A stretch of 64,000 nt of DNA, taken from the NCBI GenBank assembly GCA_964420325.1, contig CAYQSU010000009.1, forward strand, positions 7,599 to 71,598, in the 5' to 3' direction. Source of the DNA: CAYQSU01 sp964420325. GTDB taxonomy: Bacteria; Pseudomonadota; Alphaproteobacteria; Rhodospirillales; Defluviicoccaceae. Position 1 is the first letter of the stretch. Each line of letters opens with the position of its first letter. The notes under the pieces were generated by a model, which saw only the letters and a list, made by a program, of their open reading frames with translations, had not been told where the DNA came from and did no database searches. Positions 41,103-50,666 of the stretch are shown in pieces. The translations under genes were made by a program, and so were the position numbers.

Positions 41103-44100
41103 ATGGCGCTCGCCCAGGTGACCCTCGAGGACAAGTACGCGCTGGAGGCGGGGCGGATCTACCTCACCGGCACGCAGGCGCTGGTGCGCCTCGTCATCGA
41201 GCAGCGCCGCCGGGACGTCGCCGCCGGGCTCGATACCGCCGGCTTCGTCTCCGGCTATCGCGGCTCGCCCCTCGGCTCCGTCGACAAGGAGATGTGGGCG
41301 GCGGCGAAACATCTCGAGGCGCACCACATCGGCTTCCAGCCCGGCGTCAACGAGGATCTGGCGGCGACCGCCATCTGGGGAACGCAGCAGGTCGGCCTGT
41401 TCCCCGGCGCCAAGTACGACGGCGTGTTCGCGATGTGGTACGGCAAGGGTCCCGGTGTCGACCGCTCGGGCGACGTCTTTCGCCACGCCAACCTGGCGGG
41501 CACCGCGCCCCATGGCGGCGTGCTCGTGCTCACGGGCGACGATCCCGCCTGCAAGTCGTCGACGGTGCCGAGCCAGAGCGAGTACGCGATGATGGATGCC
41601 GAGATCCCGATCCTGCATCCGGCCAACGTCCAGGAGTTCCTCGACTTCGGCATCCTCGGCTGGGCGATGTCCCGCTACTCGGGGCTGTGGGTGGCAATGA
41701 AGACGGTGACCGAGAGCGTCGATTCCTCGGCGTCGGTGCATGTCGATCCGGGCCGGGCCGTCATCGTTCAGCCGACCGACTTCGCGATGCCGCCCGATGG
41801 CGTCCACATCCGCGCCCTCGAATGGCCGCCGTTGCGCCAGGAGATGCGGCTGAAACGGAGCAAGCTCTATGCCGCGCTTGCGTTCGCCCGCGCCAACGCC
41901 ATCGACCGGACAGTGATCGACGGCCCCAACCGGCGGCTCGGCATCGTCACCGTCGGCAAGTCCTACCTCGACGTGCTGCAGGCCCTGGACGACCTCGGCA
42001 TCGACGAGCGACTCGCCCGCCACATCGGCCTCAGCGTCTACAAGGTGGGTCTCGCCTGGCCGCTCGAGCGCGAGGGCGTCCGCCACTTCGCCGAGGGCCT
42101 CGAGGAGATCCTCGTCGTCGAGGAGAAGCGGGCGGTGATCGAGAACCAGCTCAAGGAGCAGCTCTACAACTGGCGCGAGGACGTGCGGCCGCGGGTGATC
42201 GGCGAGTTCGACGACCATGGCCGCTGGATCCTGCCGTCGGCCGGCGAACTCACGCCGGCGCAGATTGCCCGCGTCATCGCCGAGCGAATCGCCCGCTTCC
42301 ATGATTCGCCGCAGATCAGGGACCGCCTCGCCTTTCTGGATCAGAAGGAGCGGGCAGTCGGGGGGACGGCCCCGGACATCCGCCGCATCCCGTACTTCTG
42401 TTCGGGATGCCCGCACAACACCTCGACCGTGGTGCCCGCGGGCTCGAGCGCGATCGCCGGCATCGGCTGCCACTTCATGGTGACGTGGATGGACCGGAGC
42501 GCCATCTCCTTCACCCACATGGGCGGGGAAGGCGCCAACTGGATCGGCATGGCGCCGTTCACCGAGATCCCGCACATCTTCGTCAACCTCGGCGATGGCA
42601 CCTACTATCACTCCGGCATTCTCGCCATCCGCCAGGCGGTTGCGGCCAACGCCAGCGTGACCTTCAAGATCCTCTACAACGACGCGGTGGCGATGACCGG
42701 CGGCCAGCCCGTGGACGGCCCCTTGGACGTGCCGATGCTGTCCCGGCAGGTGGCGGCCGAGGGTGTGCGCCGCATCGTCGTGGTGACCGACGAGCCGGAC
42801 AAGTACGGTAGGGACGCCGGCTTCGCCCCCGGCGTCAGCGTCCACCACCGCGACGACCTCGACCCGGTGCAGCGGGAGCTGCGCGAGATCCAAGCCCCGA
42901 CGGTGCTGATCTACGACCAGACCTGCGCCGCCGAGAAGAGGCGGCGCCGCAAGCGCGGCCAGTATCCCGACCCGCCGCGCCGCGCCTTCATCAACGAATG
43001 GGTGTGCGAGGGCTGCGGCGACTGCGGCGTCAAGTCCAACTGCGTGGCGATCGTGCCGCTGGAGACCGAGTTCGGGCGCAAGCGGGCGATCGACCAGTCC
43101 TCCTGTAACAAGGATTTTTCCTGTCTCAAGGGATTCTGCCCCAGTTTCGTCACCGTCGAGGGCGCCGAGCCGAGGCGCGTTGCCGCCGGCGCCGGCCAGG
43201 ATTTCGCGCCGCTGCCGGAGCCGCAGGCGCCGCCGCTCGAGGCGCCCTATGGCATCGTCGTCTCCGGCATCGGCGGCACCGGCGTGGTCACCATCGGCGC
43301 CGTTCTCGGCATGGCGGCGCATCTCGAAGGCAAGGGGGCGACGGTCCTCGACCAGATCGGCCTCGCCCAGAAGAACGGCGCTGTCGTCAGCCACCTGCGC
43401 ATCGCCCGGCGGCCCGAGGACATCCACGCCGTCCGCATCGCCGACGGCGGCGCCAGCCTCCTTCTCGGCTGCGACATCGTCACCGCCGGCAGCCCGGAGG
43501 TCCTGGCCAAGCTCCGTGCCGGCTTCACGCGCGCCGTCGTCAACACCCACCCGACGATGACCGCCGACTTCACCCACGACGCCGATATGGCGTTCCCCGC
43601 GCGCAGGCTCCGCGACGCGATCATCGCGGCCTGCGGCACCGAGGCCGCGACCTTCGTCGACTGCTCGGCGCTGGCGACGGCGCTGATGGGCGACGCCATC
43701 GCCGCGAACCTGTTCGCCGTCGGCTTCGCGTTCCAGCAGGGCCTGGTGCCGATCGCTTCGGAGGCCATCGAGCGCGCCATCGCGCTGAACGGCGTCGCCG
43801 TCGCCTTCAACCAGGAGGCTTTTCTCTGGGGTCGCCGCGCCGCCTTCGACCTCGCCGGGGTCCGCCGCATCGCTGAAGCGGACGCCACGGAACCGCAGCC
43901 GGCGACCCGCCTCGACGACATCGTCCGGCGGCGGGTCGAGGAGCTCACGGCCTATCACAGCGCCGGCTACGCCCGCCGCTACAAGCGGCTCGTCGAACGG
44001 GCCGAGCAAGCCGAGGCGGAACGCGTTCCCGGAAAGAGCGGCTTCGCCGTCGCCGTCGCTCGCTCCTACTTCAAGCTGCTCGCCTACAAGGACGAGTACG

Positions 44101-44567
44101 AGGTGGCGCGCCTCTACACCGACGGCCGCTTCGAGGCGGCGCTCGCGACACAGTTCGAGGGGTACGCCAGGCTCGTCTTCCACCTCGCCCCGCCGCTGTT
44201 CGCCAAGCGCGATCCTGCGACCGGCGAGCTGCAGAAGCGACCCTATGGCCCGTGGGTGCTCGGCGTGTTCCGCCGGCTCGCGAAGCTCCGCAGGCTGCGC
44301 GGCACGCCTTTCGACGTCTTCGGCTACACCCCCGAGCGTCGGGGCGAGCGGCGGCTGATCAGGAACTACGAGGCCACCGTCGGAGAGCTCATCACCGGCC
44401 TCAACCGCGACAATCACGACCTCGCCCGCGAGATTGCGGCGCTGCCGCTTTGCATCCGCGGCTTCGGACACGTCAAGGCGCGATCCCTGACCGAGACCAA
44501 GGCGCGGGAGGCCGAGCTCCTGCACGCGTTCCGCCAGCCCGCGCCGACCGCCAGCGCCGCCGAATAG
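41103..44567 (+). CDS. Indolepyruvate ferredoxin oxidoreductase (fused alpha-beta)
   Basis: A 1154-residue fusion oxidising aryl- or 2-oxo acids to acyl-CoA with ferredoxin. Order: pyrimidine-binding thiamine domain (GFVSGYRGSPLGSVDKEMW), thiamine-pyrophosphate-binding domain (MTGGQPVDGPLDVPMLSRQ), iron-sulfur segment with CEGCGDCGVKSNC and CNKDFSCLKGFCPS, then the gamma/beta domain (SGIGGTGVVTIG) and an extended C-terminal part. This long form is typical of proteobacteria, where it helps degrade aromatic or branched amino acids. Ribosome-binding site GGAGG precedes ATG 41103. The very long antisense frame is a codon-bias shadow. Confidence 0.95.
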   Translation: MALAQVTLEDKYALEAGRIYLTGTQALVRLVIEQRRRDVAAGLDTAGFVSGYRGSPLGSVDKEMWAAAKHLEAHHIGFQPGVNEDLAATAIWGTQQVGLFPGAKYDGVFAMWYGKGPGVDRSGDVFRHANLAGTAPHGGVLVLTGDDPACKSSTVPSQSEYAMMDAEIPILHPANVQEFLDFGILGWAMSRYSGLWVAMKTVTESVDSSASVHVDPGRAVIVQPTDFAMPPDGVHIRALEWPPLRQEMRLKRSKLYAALAFARANAIDRTVIDGPNRRLGIVTVGKSYLDVLQALDDLGIDERLARHIGLSVYKVGLAWPLEREGVRHFAEGLEEILVVEEKRAVIENQLKEQLYNWREDVRPRVIGEFDDHGRWILPSAGELTPAQIARVIAERIARFHDSPQIRDRLAFLDQKERAVGGTAPDIRRIPYFCSGCPHNTSTVVPAGSSAIAGIGCHFMVTWMDRSAISFTHMGGEGANWIGMAPFTEIPHIFVNLGDGTYYHSGILAIRQAVAANASVTFKILYNDAVAMTGGQPVDGPLDVPMLSRQVAAEGVRRIVVVTDEPDKYGRDAGFAPGVSVHHRDDLDPVQRELREIQAPTVLIYDQTCAAEKRRRRKRGQYPDPPRRAFINEWVCEGCGDCGVKSNCVAIVPLETEFGRKRAIDQSSCNKDFSCLKGFCPSFVTVEGAEPRRVAAGAGQDFAPLPEPQAPPLEAPYGIVVSGIGGTGVVTIGAVLGMAAHLEGKGATVLDQIGLAQKNGAVVSHLRIARRPEDIHAVRIADGGASLLLGCDIVTAGSPEVLAKLRAGFTRAVVNTHPTMTADFTHDADMAFPARRLRDAIIAACGTEAATFVDCSALATALMGDAIAANLFAVGFAFQQGLVPIASEAIERAIALNGVAVAFNQEAFLWGRRAAFDLAGVRRIAEADATEPQPATRLDDIVRRRVEELTAYHSAGYARRYKRLVERAEQAEAERVPGKSGFAVAVARSYFKLLAYKDEYEVARLYTDGRFEAALATQFEGYARLVFHLAPPLFAKRDPATGELQKRPYGPWVLGVFRRLAKLRRLRGTPFDVFGYTPERRGERRLIRNYEATVGELITGLNRDNHDLAREIAALPLCIRGFGHVKARSLTETKAREAELLHAFRQPAPTASAAE

Positions 44568-44690
44568 CGTCGGCGCCAACGGCCGCGTGCAGCCGCCCTG
44601 GAGCGGCGGCAGGCGGGCGAATTACAACTGGAAATTGCATCCATTGCGCGCTACCATGAGTGTCCTCGCGGACGTGGGCAGGAGGAGCGC

Positions 44691-45290
44691 GTGGGAACGA
44701 GCAAGAACGGATCGAATGGCGGAGCGCCGGGCGGAACCAGGTCCGGGCGCGGCGCGGAAGCACAGGCGCTGGCGGAGCTCTTGACCCGCCTGCAGGTGCA
44801 TTCAGAGCTGCTCAAGCGTGACGTGCTGCGCCTGCAACAGGCGCTCGCCGAGATCAACACGGCGATGACCACCTCGCTCGACCGTGTCGAGCGCCTGCGT
44901 AGCAACACCGAGCGCCTGAAGGCGGCCTTCGAACGCTCGCGCTCCATGCCGCCGAGGACGGCCCAGAAGCCCCCGTTCGGCAACCGCATGGCGAAGCCCG
45001 CGACTGAGGACCGGCGCGCGGGCAGGGATCGCCGCTCGGGATGTGACCGCAGGCGCGCCGCCGACGAGCCGACCGGGCTCATGCGGTGGATCGAGGGCAC
45101 CTCTCTCGACCGCCGCAAGGGTGGAGATCGGCGAAGGGCCCAGGACCGCCGGCGCCCGCAGGGCTCGTGCCGATCCCCTGCCCCCTCCGTGCCGAGAGCC
45201 AAGAAGGCCCCGCCGGCGCTGACCGCCAAGGTCGTCTCGCTGGCCGCAGAGCGCGCCAAACGCAAGGCGATGCACTCGCCCGGCCTCTGA
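44691..45290 (+). CDS. Coiled-coil protein with DRR repeats, unknown function
   Basis: A 199-residue protein starting at GTG 44691 behind AGGAGG. A Gly/Ser-rich start is followed by a clear coiled coil (AEAQALAELLTRLQVHSELL and onward, about 22-80). A basic linker then repeats DRR-x-G-x-DRR units (EDRRAGRDRRSGCDRRR, LDRRKGGDRRRAQDRRR), a motif seen in linkers of some signalling proteins. No catalytic domain was recognised. The basic C-terminus suggests binding to nucleic acid or membrane. Confidence 0.55.
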   Translation: MGTSKNGSNGGAPGGTRSGRGAEAQALAELLTRLQVHSELLKRDVLRLQQALAEINTAMTTSLDRVERLRSNTERLKAAFERSRSMPPRTAQKPPFGNRMAKPATEDRRAGRDRRSGCDRRRAADEPTGLMRWIEGTSLDRRKGGDRRRAQDRRRPQGSCRSPAPSVPRAKKAPPALTAKVVSLAAERAKRKAMHSPGL

Positions 45291-45309
45291 CGCTGGCGGC
45301 GCGCCGCCG

Positions 45310-46203
45310 TCAGCCGTCCGCGCCTCGCCGCATCGCGTCGGCCGAGTAGACGACCAACCCGCCCCAGATCCAGGCGAAGCTGATCAGGCGGTCGACGGCG
45401 AACGGCTCGCCGAAGGCGAAGACCGCCAAAAGGAAATGCCCCGTCGGCACGACGTACTGGAGGAGCCCGAGCGTCGTTAGGCGAATGCGCTTGGCGCCGG
45501 CGACGAACAGGATCAGCGGGATCGCCGTCACCACGCCGGAGAGCGCCAGCAAGAGATCGAGCGAGAGAGCCCGCGAGCCGAACGCGCCGCCGCCCTGCGC
45601 CGCGAGGAGCACGAGATAACCCAATGCCAGCGGCGTCATCAGCAGCGTCTCGACGACGAGTCCAGCGAGCGAGTCCACGGCCGCTGTCTTGCGCACGAGG
45701 CCGTAGCACGCCCAGCTCATGGCCAGCGTCAGCGCCACCCAGGGCACGCCGCCGAGGCCGACGACCTCGTACGCGACCCCGACGCCGGCGAGCCCCACCG
45801 CCACCCACTGCGCCCGCCGCAGCCGCTCCTTCAGCACCACCACGGCGAGCAGCACGCTGCCAAGCGGACTCATGAAATAGCCGAGGCTCGAATCGAGCAC
45901 GTGATCGTTGGCCACGGCCCACAGAAAAACGCCCCAGTTCAGGGACAGGACGAGCGCCGACGCCGTCAGCGTCGCCACCAGCCGCGGGCTTCGCAACGCC
46001 CGTGCGGCATCGCCGAGGCGGCCGAGACCGACAAGCACGACGCCGCCGAAAACCAGCGACCAGACGATGCGGTAGGCCAGGATCTCGATCGGCGGCACCG
46101 CCGACAAGAGCTTGAAGAACGCCGGGAACAGAGCCCAGATCAGAAGCGCGCCGAGGGCCGACAGCGTGCCTACGACCGCCGCGGAGCGCCGGAGCGGAGT
46201 CAC
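45310..46203 (-). CDS. rarD: RarD-type EamA transporter
   Basis: A 297-residue protein with ten transmembrane helices. The order and signatures are those of RarD: the start GALLIWALFPAFFKLLSAVP, the segment NWGVFLWAVANDHVLDSSLG, YFMSPLGSVLLAV, and LLQYVVPTGHFLLAVFAFGE at the end. RarD proteins are drug/metabolite permeases; the substrate is not established. It starts 12 bases after the AEC transporter gene, so they are co-transcribed. Confidence 0.92.
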   Translation of the reverse strand: MTPLRRSAAVVGTLSALGALLIWALFPAFFKLLSAVPPIEILAYRIVWSLVFGGVVLVGLGRLGDAARALRSPRLVATLTASALVLSLNWGVFLWAVANDHVLDSSLGYFMSPLGSVLLAVVVLKERLRRAQWVAVGLAGVGVAYEVVGLGGVPWVALTLAMSWACYGLVRKTAAVDSLAGLVVETLLMTPLALGYLVLLAAQGGGAFGSRALSLDLLLALSGVVTAIPLILFVAGAKRIRLTTLGLLQYVVPTGHFLLAVFAFGEPFAVDRLISFAWIWGGLVVYSADAMRRGADG

Positions 46204-46215
46204 CGTCTCTCCCTC

Positions 46216-47091
46216 CTACAGCACGAACCACAACAGGAGCGGCAACGTGGCGAACGAGACCGCCGTCGACAGCACGACGATTCCTGCCACGTCTTCGGGC
46301 GCCGTTCCGTAGCGCTGCGCGAACAGGTAGTTGAAGACGGCGGCGGGCATCGCCGACTGGATGATGAGCACGCCGCGCTCGGCACCCTCGAGACCGAGGA
46401 GCAAGGCGAGGGTCAAGCCGACGCCGAGGCCCATGCCGAGGCGCAGGAGGGCGAGGCCAAGGCTCAGCGGGATGCGGCGCACGCGCAGGCGGGCGAGCGA
46501 GACGCCGAGCGCGATCAGCATCATCGGAATGGTGATGCCGCCCAAGAGCTGGGTCGTCGCGTTGATCCAGCGGGGCGGCGGGCTCCCGGCGACCATGAAG
46601 GCGAGCGCAGCCGCGACCGCGTACAGGATCGGCACCCGGGCCAGCGCCCTCAGACTCGCCCGGCCGGACGCGAGAGCGACGCCGACGGTGAACTGGCCGA
46701 CCGCCGTGACGGTGAAGACGCCGATGGCGAGACCGAGCCCGATGTCGCCGAAAGCCAGATAGTTGAGCGGCAGCCCCATGTTGCCGGTGTTGGGAAACAT
46801 CAACGATGGCAGGAACGCGCGGACCGAGAACCCCGAGGCAGCCAGCACGGCGCCGCCGATCAAGGCGAAGGCAAGGACGGCAGCGATGGCGGCGAGCACC
46901 ATGGTGACGAACGAGCCCGGACCCACGGCGAGATTGGCCAGCGTGTGGAAGACGAGACAGGGCGCGCCGACGTTGGTGATCAGCGTGGTGACGAACTCGA
47001 CCTCGAAGCCGCGCGCAAGCCGCGCCCAGGCAAAGCCGATGCCGGCGCAGACGAAGACCGGCGCCACGATCGAGAACAGGTCGGCATACAT
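46216..47091 (-). CDS. AEC family transporter (auxin efflux carrier type)
   Basis: A 291-residue membrane protein with about ten helices, beginning MYADLFSIVAPVFVCAGIGF, with the family segments LMFPNTGNMGLPLNYLAFG and the C-terminal QSAMPAAVFNYLFAQRYG. AEC carriers export small organic acids; bacterial examples carry malate, malonate or amino acids. It lies between pyruvate kinase and rarD on the same strand. Confidence 0.92.
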   Translation of the reverse strand: MYADLFSIVAPVFVCAGIGFAWARLARGFEVEFVTTLITNVGAPCLVFHTLANLAVGPGSFVTMVLAAIAAVLAFALIGGAVLAASGFSVRAFLPSLMFPNTGNMGLPLNYLAFGDIGLGLAIGVFTVTAVGQFTVGVALASGRASLRALARVPILYAVAAALAFMVAGSPPPRWINATTQLLGGITIPMMLIALGVSLARLRVRRIPLSLGLALLRLGMGLGVGLTLALLLGLEGAERGVLIIQSAMPAAVFNYLFAQRYGTAPEDVAGIVVLSTAVSFATLPLLLWFVL

Positions 47092-47196
47092 GCAGCGTCC
47101 GCGGGAGCGGCTCCGGGCCCGTCTGCCGGGGCGGCCAAGACGGGCACCGATCCGCGTCCGCCCGTGCCGGCACGTCGCCGGACGTCTCCCCCTCTC

Positions 47197-48627
47197 CTAC
47201 CGCCCTCCCAGATCCCTCGCCTCGACGATCCTGAGCACGTTGGTCGTACCCCTGGTGTTGAGCGGCATGCCGGCGGTGACGACGATCGGCTCGCCGGACT
47301 GGGCGAAGCCCTCCGCGACGGCGATCGTGGCGGCGGTCTCGATCATCTTGTCGAAATCGTCGTGGCTTTCCACCTGGACCGTGTGCACGCCCCAGATCGC
47401 CGCCAGACGGCCGGCCGTCTCGGCGAACGGCGTCAGGGCGAGGATCGGTACGCGCGGGCGTTCGCGGGCTGCGCGCAGCGTCGTCGAGCCGCTGCAGGTG
47501 AAGGTGACGATGGCCTTGGCCCCGACCGTCTCCGCGACCTGGCGGGCGGCCGCGGTGATGGCGTCGTCGGAGGTCGGTTCGGGCATGCTCCGCGTCGCGC
47601 TGCTCACGCTCCAATACGTGGGGTCCGCCTCGACGCGGTGGATGATGCGGTCCATGATCGCGACCGCTTCGGCGGGATAGGCGCCGACGGCGGTCTCGGC
47701 CGAGAGCATGACCGCATCCGCCCCGTCGTAGACGGCGGTCGCCACATCGGAGGCCTCGGCCCGTGTCGGCACCGGCGCACTGATCATCGACTCCAGCATC
47801 TGCGTCGCCACCACCACCGGCTTGCCGGCGTACCGGGAAGCGCGGACGATGCGCCGCTGCAGGACCGGCACGTCCTCGGCGGCCATTTCCACGCCGAGGT
47901 CGCCGCGGGCCACCATCACGCCGTCGGCCCGATCGACGATGGCGTAGAGCTGATCGATCGCCGACGGCTTCTCGAGCTTGGCCATGAGGCTCGCACGGCC
48001 GGCGATCAGGCTTTTCGCCTCGTCGACGTCGGCCGGCCGCTGCACGAACGAGAGCGCGATCCAGTCGACCCCGAGTTCGAGCGCAAACGCCAGGTCCTCT
48101 CGGTCCTTGGCGGTCAGCGGCGACAGCTCGAGCATCGCGTGCGGCAGGTTGACCCCTTTGTGGTCGCTGATCGGGCCACCGACGACGACGCGAGCGTCGG
48201 CAAAGTCCGGGCCGCAGGTCATCACCTGCAGGCGGATCTTGCCGTCGTTGATCAGCAACTCGGTGCCGGGCCGCAGTGCCGCGAAAACCTCTGGATGCGG
48301 CAAGGGCGCGCGCCGGCCGTCACCCGGCTCCGCCGACAGATCGAGGCGAAACGCGGCGCCGGGCTCGAGCTGAGCGGAGCCTCGGGCGAACCGTCCGACC
48401 CTCAGCTTCGGTCCCTGCAGATCGGCGACGACGCCTTGCGGCCGGCCGAGCCGACGGGAGAGATCCCTGATGATGCGGAACCGCTCGCCGTGCTCGTCGT
48501 GCGAGCCATGGCTGAAGTTGAGCCGGAAGAGGTCGGCGCCTTGCTGGCAGAGCCGGGCGATCGCCTCCTCGCCACTGGTCGCCGGACCGAGGGTGGCCAC
48601 GATCTTGGCTCGCCGATCGCGTCGCAT
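47197..48627 (-). CDS. pyk: Pyruvate kinase
   Basis: A 476-residue glycolytic enzyme converting phosphoenolpyruvate and ADP to pyruvate and ATP. N-terminal RRAKIVATLGPATSGEE, substrate-site LFRLNFSHGSHDEH, catalytic Lys in LMAKLEKPSAI and metal-site VMVARGDLGVEMAAEDVP are all present, then the C-terminal allosteric domain. ATG 48627 matches the family start; an ATG at 48648 would add seven residues. Complete, with no defect. Confidence 0.96.
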   Translation of the reverse strand: MRRDRRAKIVATLGPATSGEEAIARLCQQGADLFRLNFSHGSHDEHGERFRIIRDLSRRLGRPQGVVADLQGPKLRVGRFARGSAQLEPGAAFRLDLSAEPGDGRRAPLPHPEVFAALRPGTELLINDGKIRLQVMTCGPDFADARVVVGGPISDHKGVNLPHAMLELSPLTAKDREDLAFALELGVDWIALSFVQRPADVDEAKSLIAGRASLMAKLEKPSAIDQLYAIVDRADGVMVARGDLGVEMAAEDVPVLQRRIVRASRYAGKPVVVATQMLESMISAPVPTRAEASDVATAVYDGADAVMLSAETAVGAYPAEAVAIMDRIIHRVEADPTYWSVSSATRSMPEPTSDDAITAAARQVAETVGAKAIVTFTCSGSTTLRAARERPRVPILALTPFAETAGRLAAIWGVHTVQVESHDDFDKMIETAATIAVAEGFAQSGEPIVVTAGMPLNTRGTTNVLRIVEARDLGGR

Positions 48628-48799
48628 GGCGGAGCGTATACGCGGCATGCGGTCGGCGCGCCAGCCCGAATCGGACCCGGGCGATCGGCACGGCGAACGC
48701 ATCCGTGTTCAGGAATTGTGAACCCTATGCGCCTAGGCTTCGGCGGCACCCCGCATCGATTCCCGATGCTGGGCATGAGCCGGCAAGGGATGCCCGCCG

Positions 48800-49345
48800 A
48801 TGACGGACGATCCGACCAGGGCTCTCGATGCGAGCTTCCTCAAGCGGGAGCTCCTCGGCCTGTTCGAGTACGTCCAACGCGTAAGACAGGAGATCGCGGC
48901 GATCAGCCGTCCGGCCGAGGACGCCCACCGGTTCGAATCGATGGGGGACCAGCTCGATCTCATCGTCCAGGCGACCGAGGATGCCACGAACACGATCATG
49001 GAGGCCGTCGAGACCAACATCGAGCTCTTGGCCTCGCTGCGAACGGGCGTTCGTGACGGCCGTCACCAGGCCGTTCTCGACCGCATGGCGGCCAACCAGA
49101 ACCGGATCATCGAGGCCTGCTCGTTCCAGGACATCACCGGCCAGCGGGTGAGCAAGGTGGTGAAGTCGCTGGCCTACGTCGAGGAACGGGTGAACAACCT
49201 CATCCACATCTGGGGCAAGGACGCGCTCGACCGCGAGACGATCGCTGCCGAGTGCGCCAAGAGCGGCGAGGACGCACTCCTCAACGGTCCCCAGGACCCC
49301 GAAACCGCGCTGGCCCAGGCCGAGATCGACGCGCTCTTCGGGTGA
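48800..49345 (+). CDS. cheZ: CheZ-family phosphatase of CheY
   Basis: A 181-residue helical protein. The CheZ mark is CSFQDITGQRVSKVV in the long central hairpin, where Asp and Gln (DITGQ) dephosphorylate CheY. The C-terminus QAEIDALFG is the short docking helix that binds phosphorylated CheY. No other chemotaxis gene is adjacent. It is read divergently from pyruvate kinase. Confidence 0.88.
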   Translation: MTDDPTRALDASFLKRELLGLFEYVQRVRQEIAAISRPAEDAHRFESMGDQLDLIVQATEDATNTIMEAVETNIELLASLRTGVRDGRHQAVLDRMAANQNRIIEACSFQDITGQRVSKVVKSLAYVEERVNNLIHIWGKDALDRETIAAECAKSGEDALLNGPQDPETALAQAEIDALFG

Positions 49346-49365
49346 TCGAGCCCGCCGCAGCGGGC

Positions 49366-49953
49366 TCAGCCGAGCTCGGCATGGCGGAAGCAGTCGACGA
49401 CGTGATCGTTGACCATGCCGACCGCCTGCATGAAGGCGTAGCAGACGGTCGGTCCGACGAAGCGAAACCCGTGCGCGCGAAGCGCCCTGGACATGGCCAG
49501 CGATTCCGCCGTCGAGGCCGGTACCTCGGCCAGCGTCCGCCAGCGGTTGACCTTGGGCCGGCCGTCGACGAAGGCCCAGAGGGATCGCGCAAAGCTTCCC
49601 TCGGAAGCGACGACGTCGAGCCAGCAGCGGGCGTTGGCGACGGCGGCCTCGATCTTGGCGCGGTTGCGGACGATGCCGGCGTCCGCCATCAGCCGCGCGA
49701 CGTCGGCCGCGCCGTAGTCGGCGATGCGGCCGGGATCGAAGCCGTCGAAGGCACGGCGAAAGGCCTCCCGCTTCCTCAGTATCGTGATCCACGCGAGCCC
49801 GGCCTGGAAGCTGTCGAGAACCAGCTTCTCGTAGAGCGCGCGGTCATCCCACTCGGGAACGCCCCATTCCAGGTCGTGGTAGGCGACATAGAGCGGGTCG
49901 CTTCCCGGCCACGGGCAGCGCCTGACGTCGGCGGCGTTCGACGATGGAACCAT
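49366..49953 (-). CDS. tag: DNA-3-methyladenine glycosylase I
   Basis: A 195-residue base-excision repair enzyme that removes 3-methyladenine. Characteristic motifs are RCPWPGSDPLYVAYHDLEWG at the N-terminus (a zinc ligand cysteine and the acidic residue), LVLDSFQAGLAWITILRKRE and GIVRNRAKIEAAVANAR, and FVGPTVCYAFMQAVGMVNDH near the end, with the last zinc ligands. Length is normal. It diverges from the cyclophilin gene. Confidence 0.96.
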   Translation of the reverse strand: MVPSSNAADVRRCPWPGSDPLYVAYHDLEWGVPEWDDRALYEKLVLDSFQAGLAWITILRKREAFRRAFDGFDPGRIADYGAADVARLMADAGIVRNRAKIEAAVANARCWLDVVASEGSFARSLWAFVDGRPKVNRWRTLAEVPASTAESLAMSRALRAHGFRFVGPTVCYAFMQAVGMVNDHVVDCFRHAELG

Positions 49954-49973
49954 CCGGCCTCGCTCGCTTCGGT

Positions 49974-50002
49974 TTGCCGTCGGCGCGCGGACGGCCTATT
50001 GT
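49974..50002 (+). promoter_or_regulatory. Candidate sigma-70 promoter for the cyclophilin gene
   Basis: TTGCCG at 49974-49979, a 17-base spacer and TATTGT at 49997-50002, 61 bases before the ATG. The -35 hexamer matches four and the -10 hexamer four of six consensus positions. Confidence 0.45.
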
Positions 50003-50062
50003 GCCGAGTGCCGCCTGGACGGCGGTTTGCGTCCCCTCGAGTTAACCCCGAGTGAGGCTGAG

Positions 50063-50617
50063 ATGAAATCACTGATTGCGTATGTCGGTCCGCTTCTGCT
50101 CGCGCTTCCGCTCATCACCTCCGCCAGCGTCGGCGCGGCGGATGCGGAGGACACCCTCTATCTCGACCTCAAGGACGGCCGCGTTGTCATCGAGATGCGG
50201 CCCGATCTGGCGCCAAACCACGTCGCCCGGATCAAGGAGCTGGTGCGCCAGGGATTCTACGACGGACTCGCCTTCCATCGCGTGATCGAGGGCTTCATGG
50301 CCCAGACTGGCGACCCGAGGGGGGACGGCACCGGCGGCTCCGGCGTCAAGCTCAAGGCCGAGTTCTCCGACACCCCGTTCGTCCGCGGAACGGTGGGGAT
50401 GGCGCGTGCGCGGGATGCGAACAGCGGCGATTCGCAGTTCTTCATCTGCTTCGAGCCGGCACCCTTCCTCAACGGCCAGTACACGGTTTGGGGCCGCGTC
50501 GTCGAAGGCATGGAGCACGTGGACCGGATCAAGCGGGGAGACCAGGCGCGCAACGGCGTGGTCAGCGATCCCGACACCATCGTCCGCATGCAGGTGGCCG
50601 CCGACGCCAAGTCGTAG
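50063..50617 (+). CDS. Periplasmic cyclophilin-type peptidyl-prolyl isomerase
   Basis: A 184-residue cyclophilin that speeds proline isomerisation in folding proteins. A signal peptide (MKSLIAYVGPLLLALPLI) sends it to the periplasm. Active-site segments are GLAFHRVIEGFMAQTGDP (Arg), GTVGMARARDANSGDSQFFI and PFLNGQYTVWGRVVEG. ATG 50063 follows a GAGG element and its own promoter. The next gene is also secreted. Confidence 0.93.
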   Translation: MKSLIAYVGPLLLALPLITSASVGAADAEDTLYLDLKDGRVVIEMRPDLAPNHVARIKELVRQGFYDGLAFHRVIEGFMAQTGDPRGDGTGGSGVKLKAEFSDTPFVRGTVGMARARDANSGDSQFFICFEPAPFLNGQYTVWGRVVEGMEHVDRIKRGDQARNGVVSDPDTIVRMQVAADAKS

Positions 50618-50666
50618 AGGCCGCATGCCTCGAGTGTGAAGTGGTTCAGAGGCGGAGGGATTGGCG

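Noticed and set aside
41052..44579. A 1175-codon open frame on the minus strand opposite the indolepyruvate oxidoreductase gene
   Set aside because: It is complementary to a well-recognised enzyme, has low-complexity Arg/Gly/Asp-rich sequence and no domain. Such frames arise from GC-ending codons.
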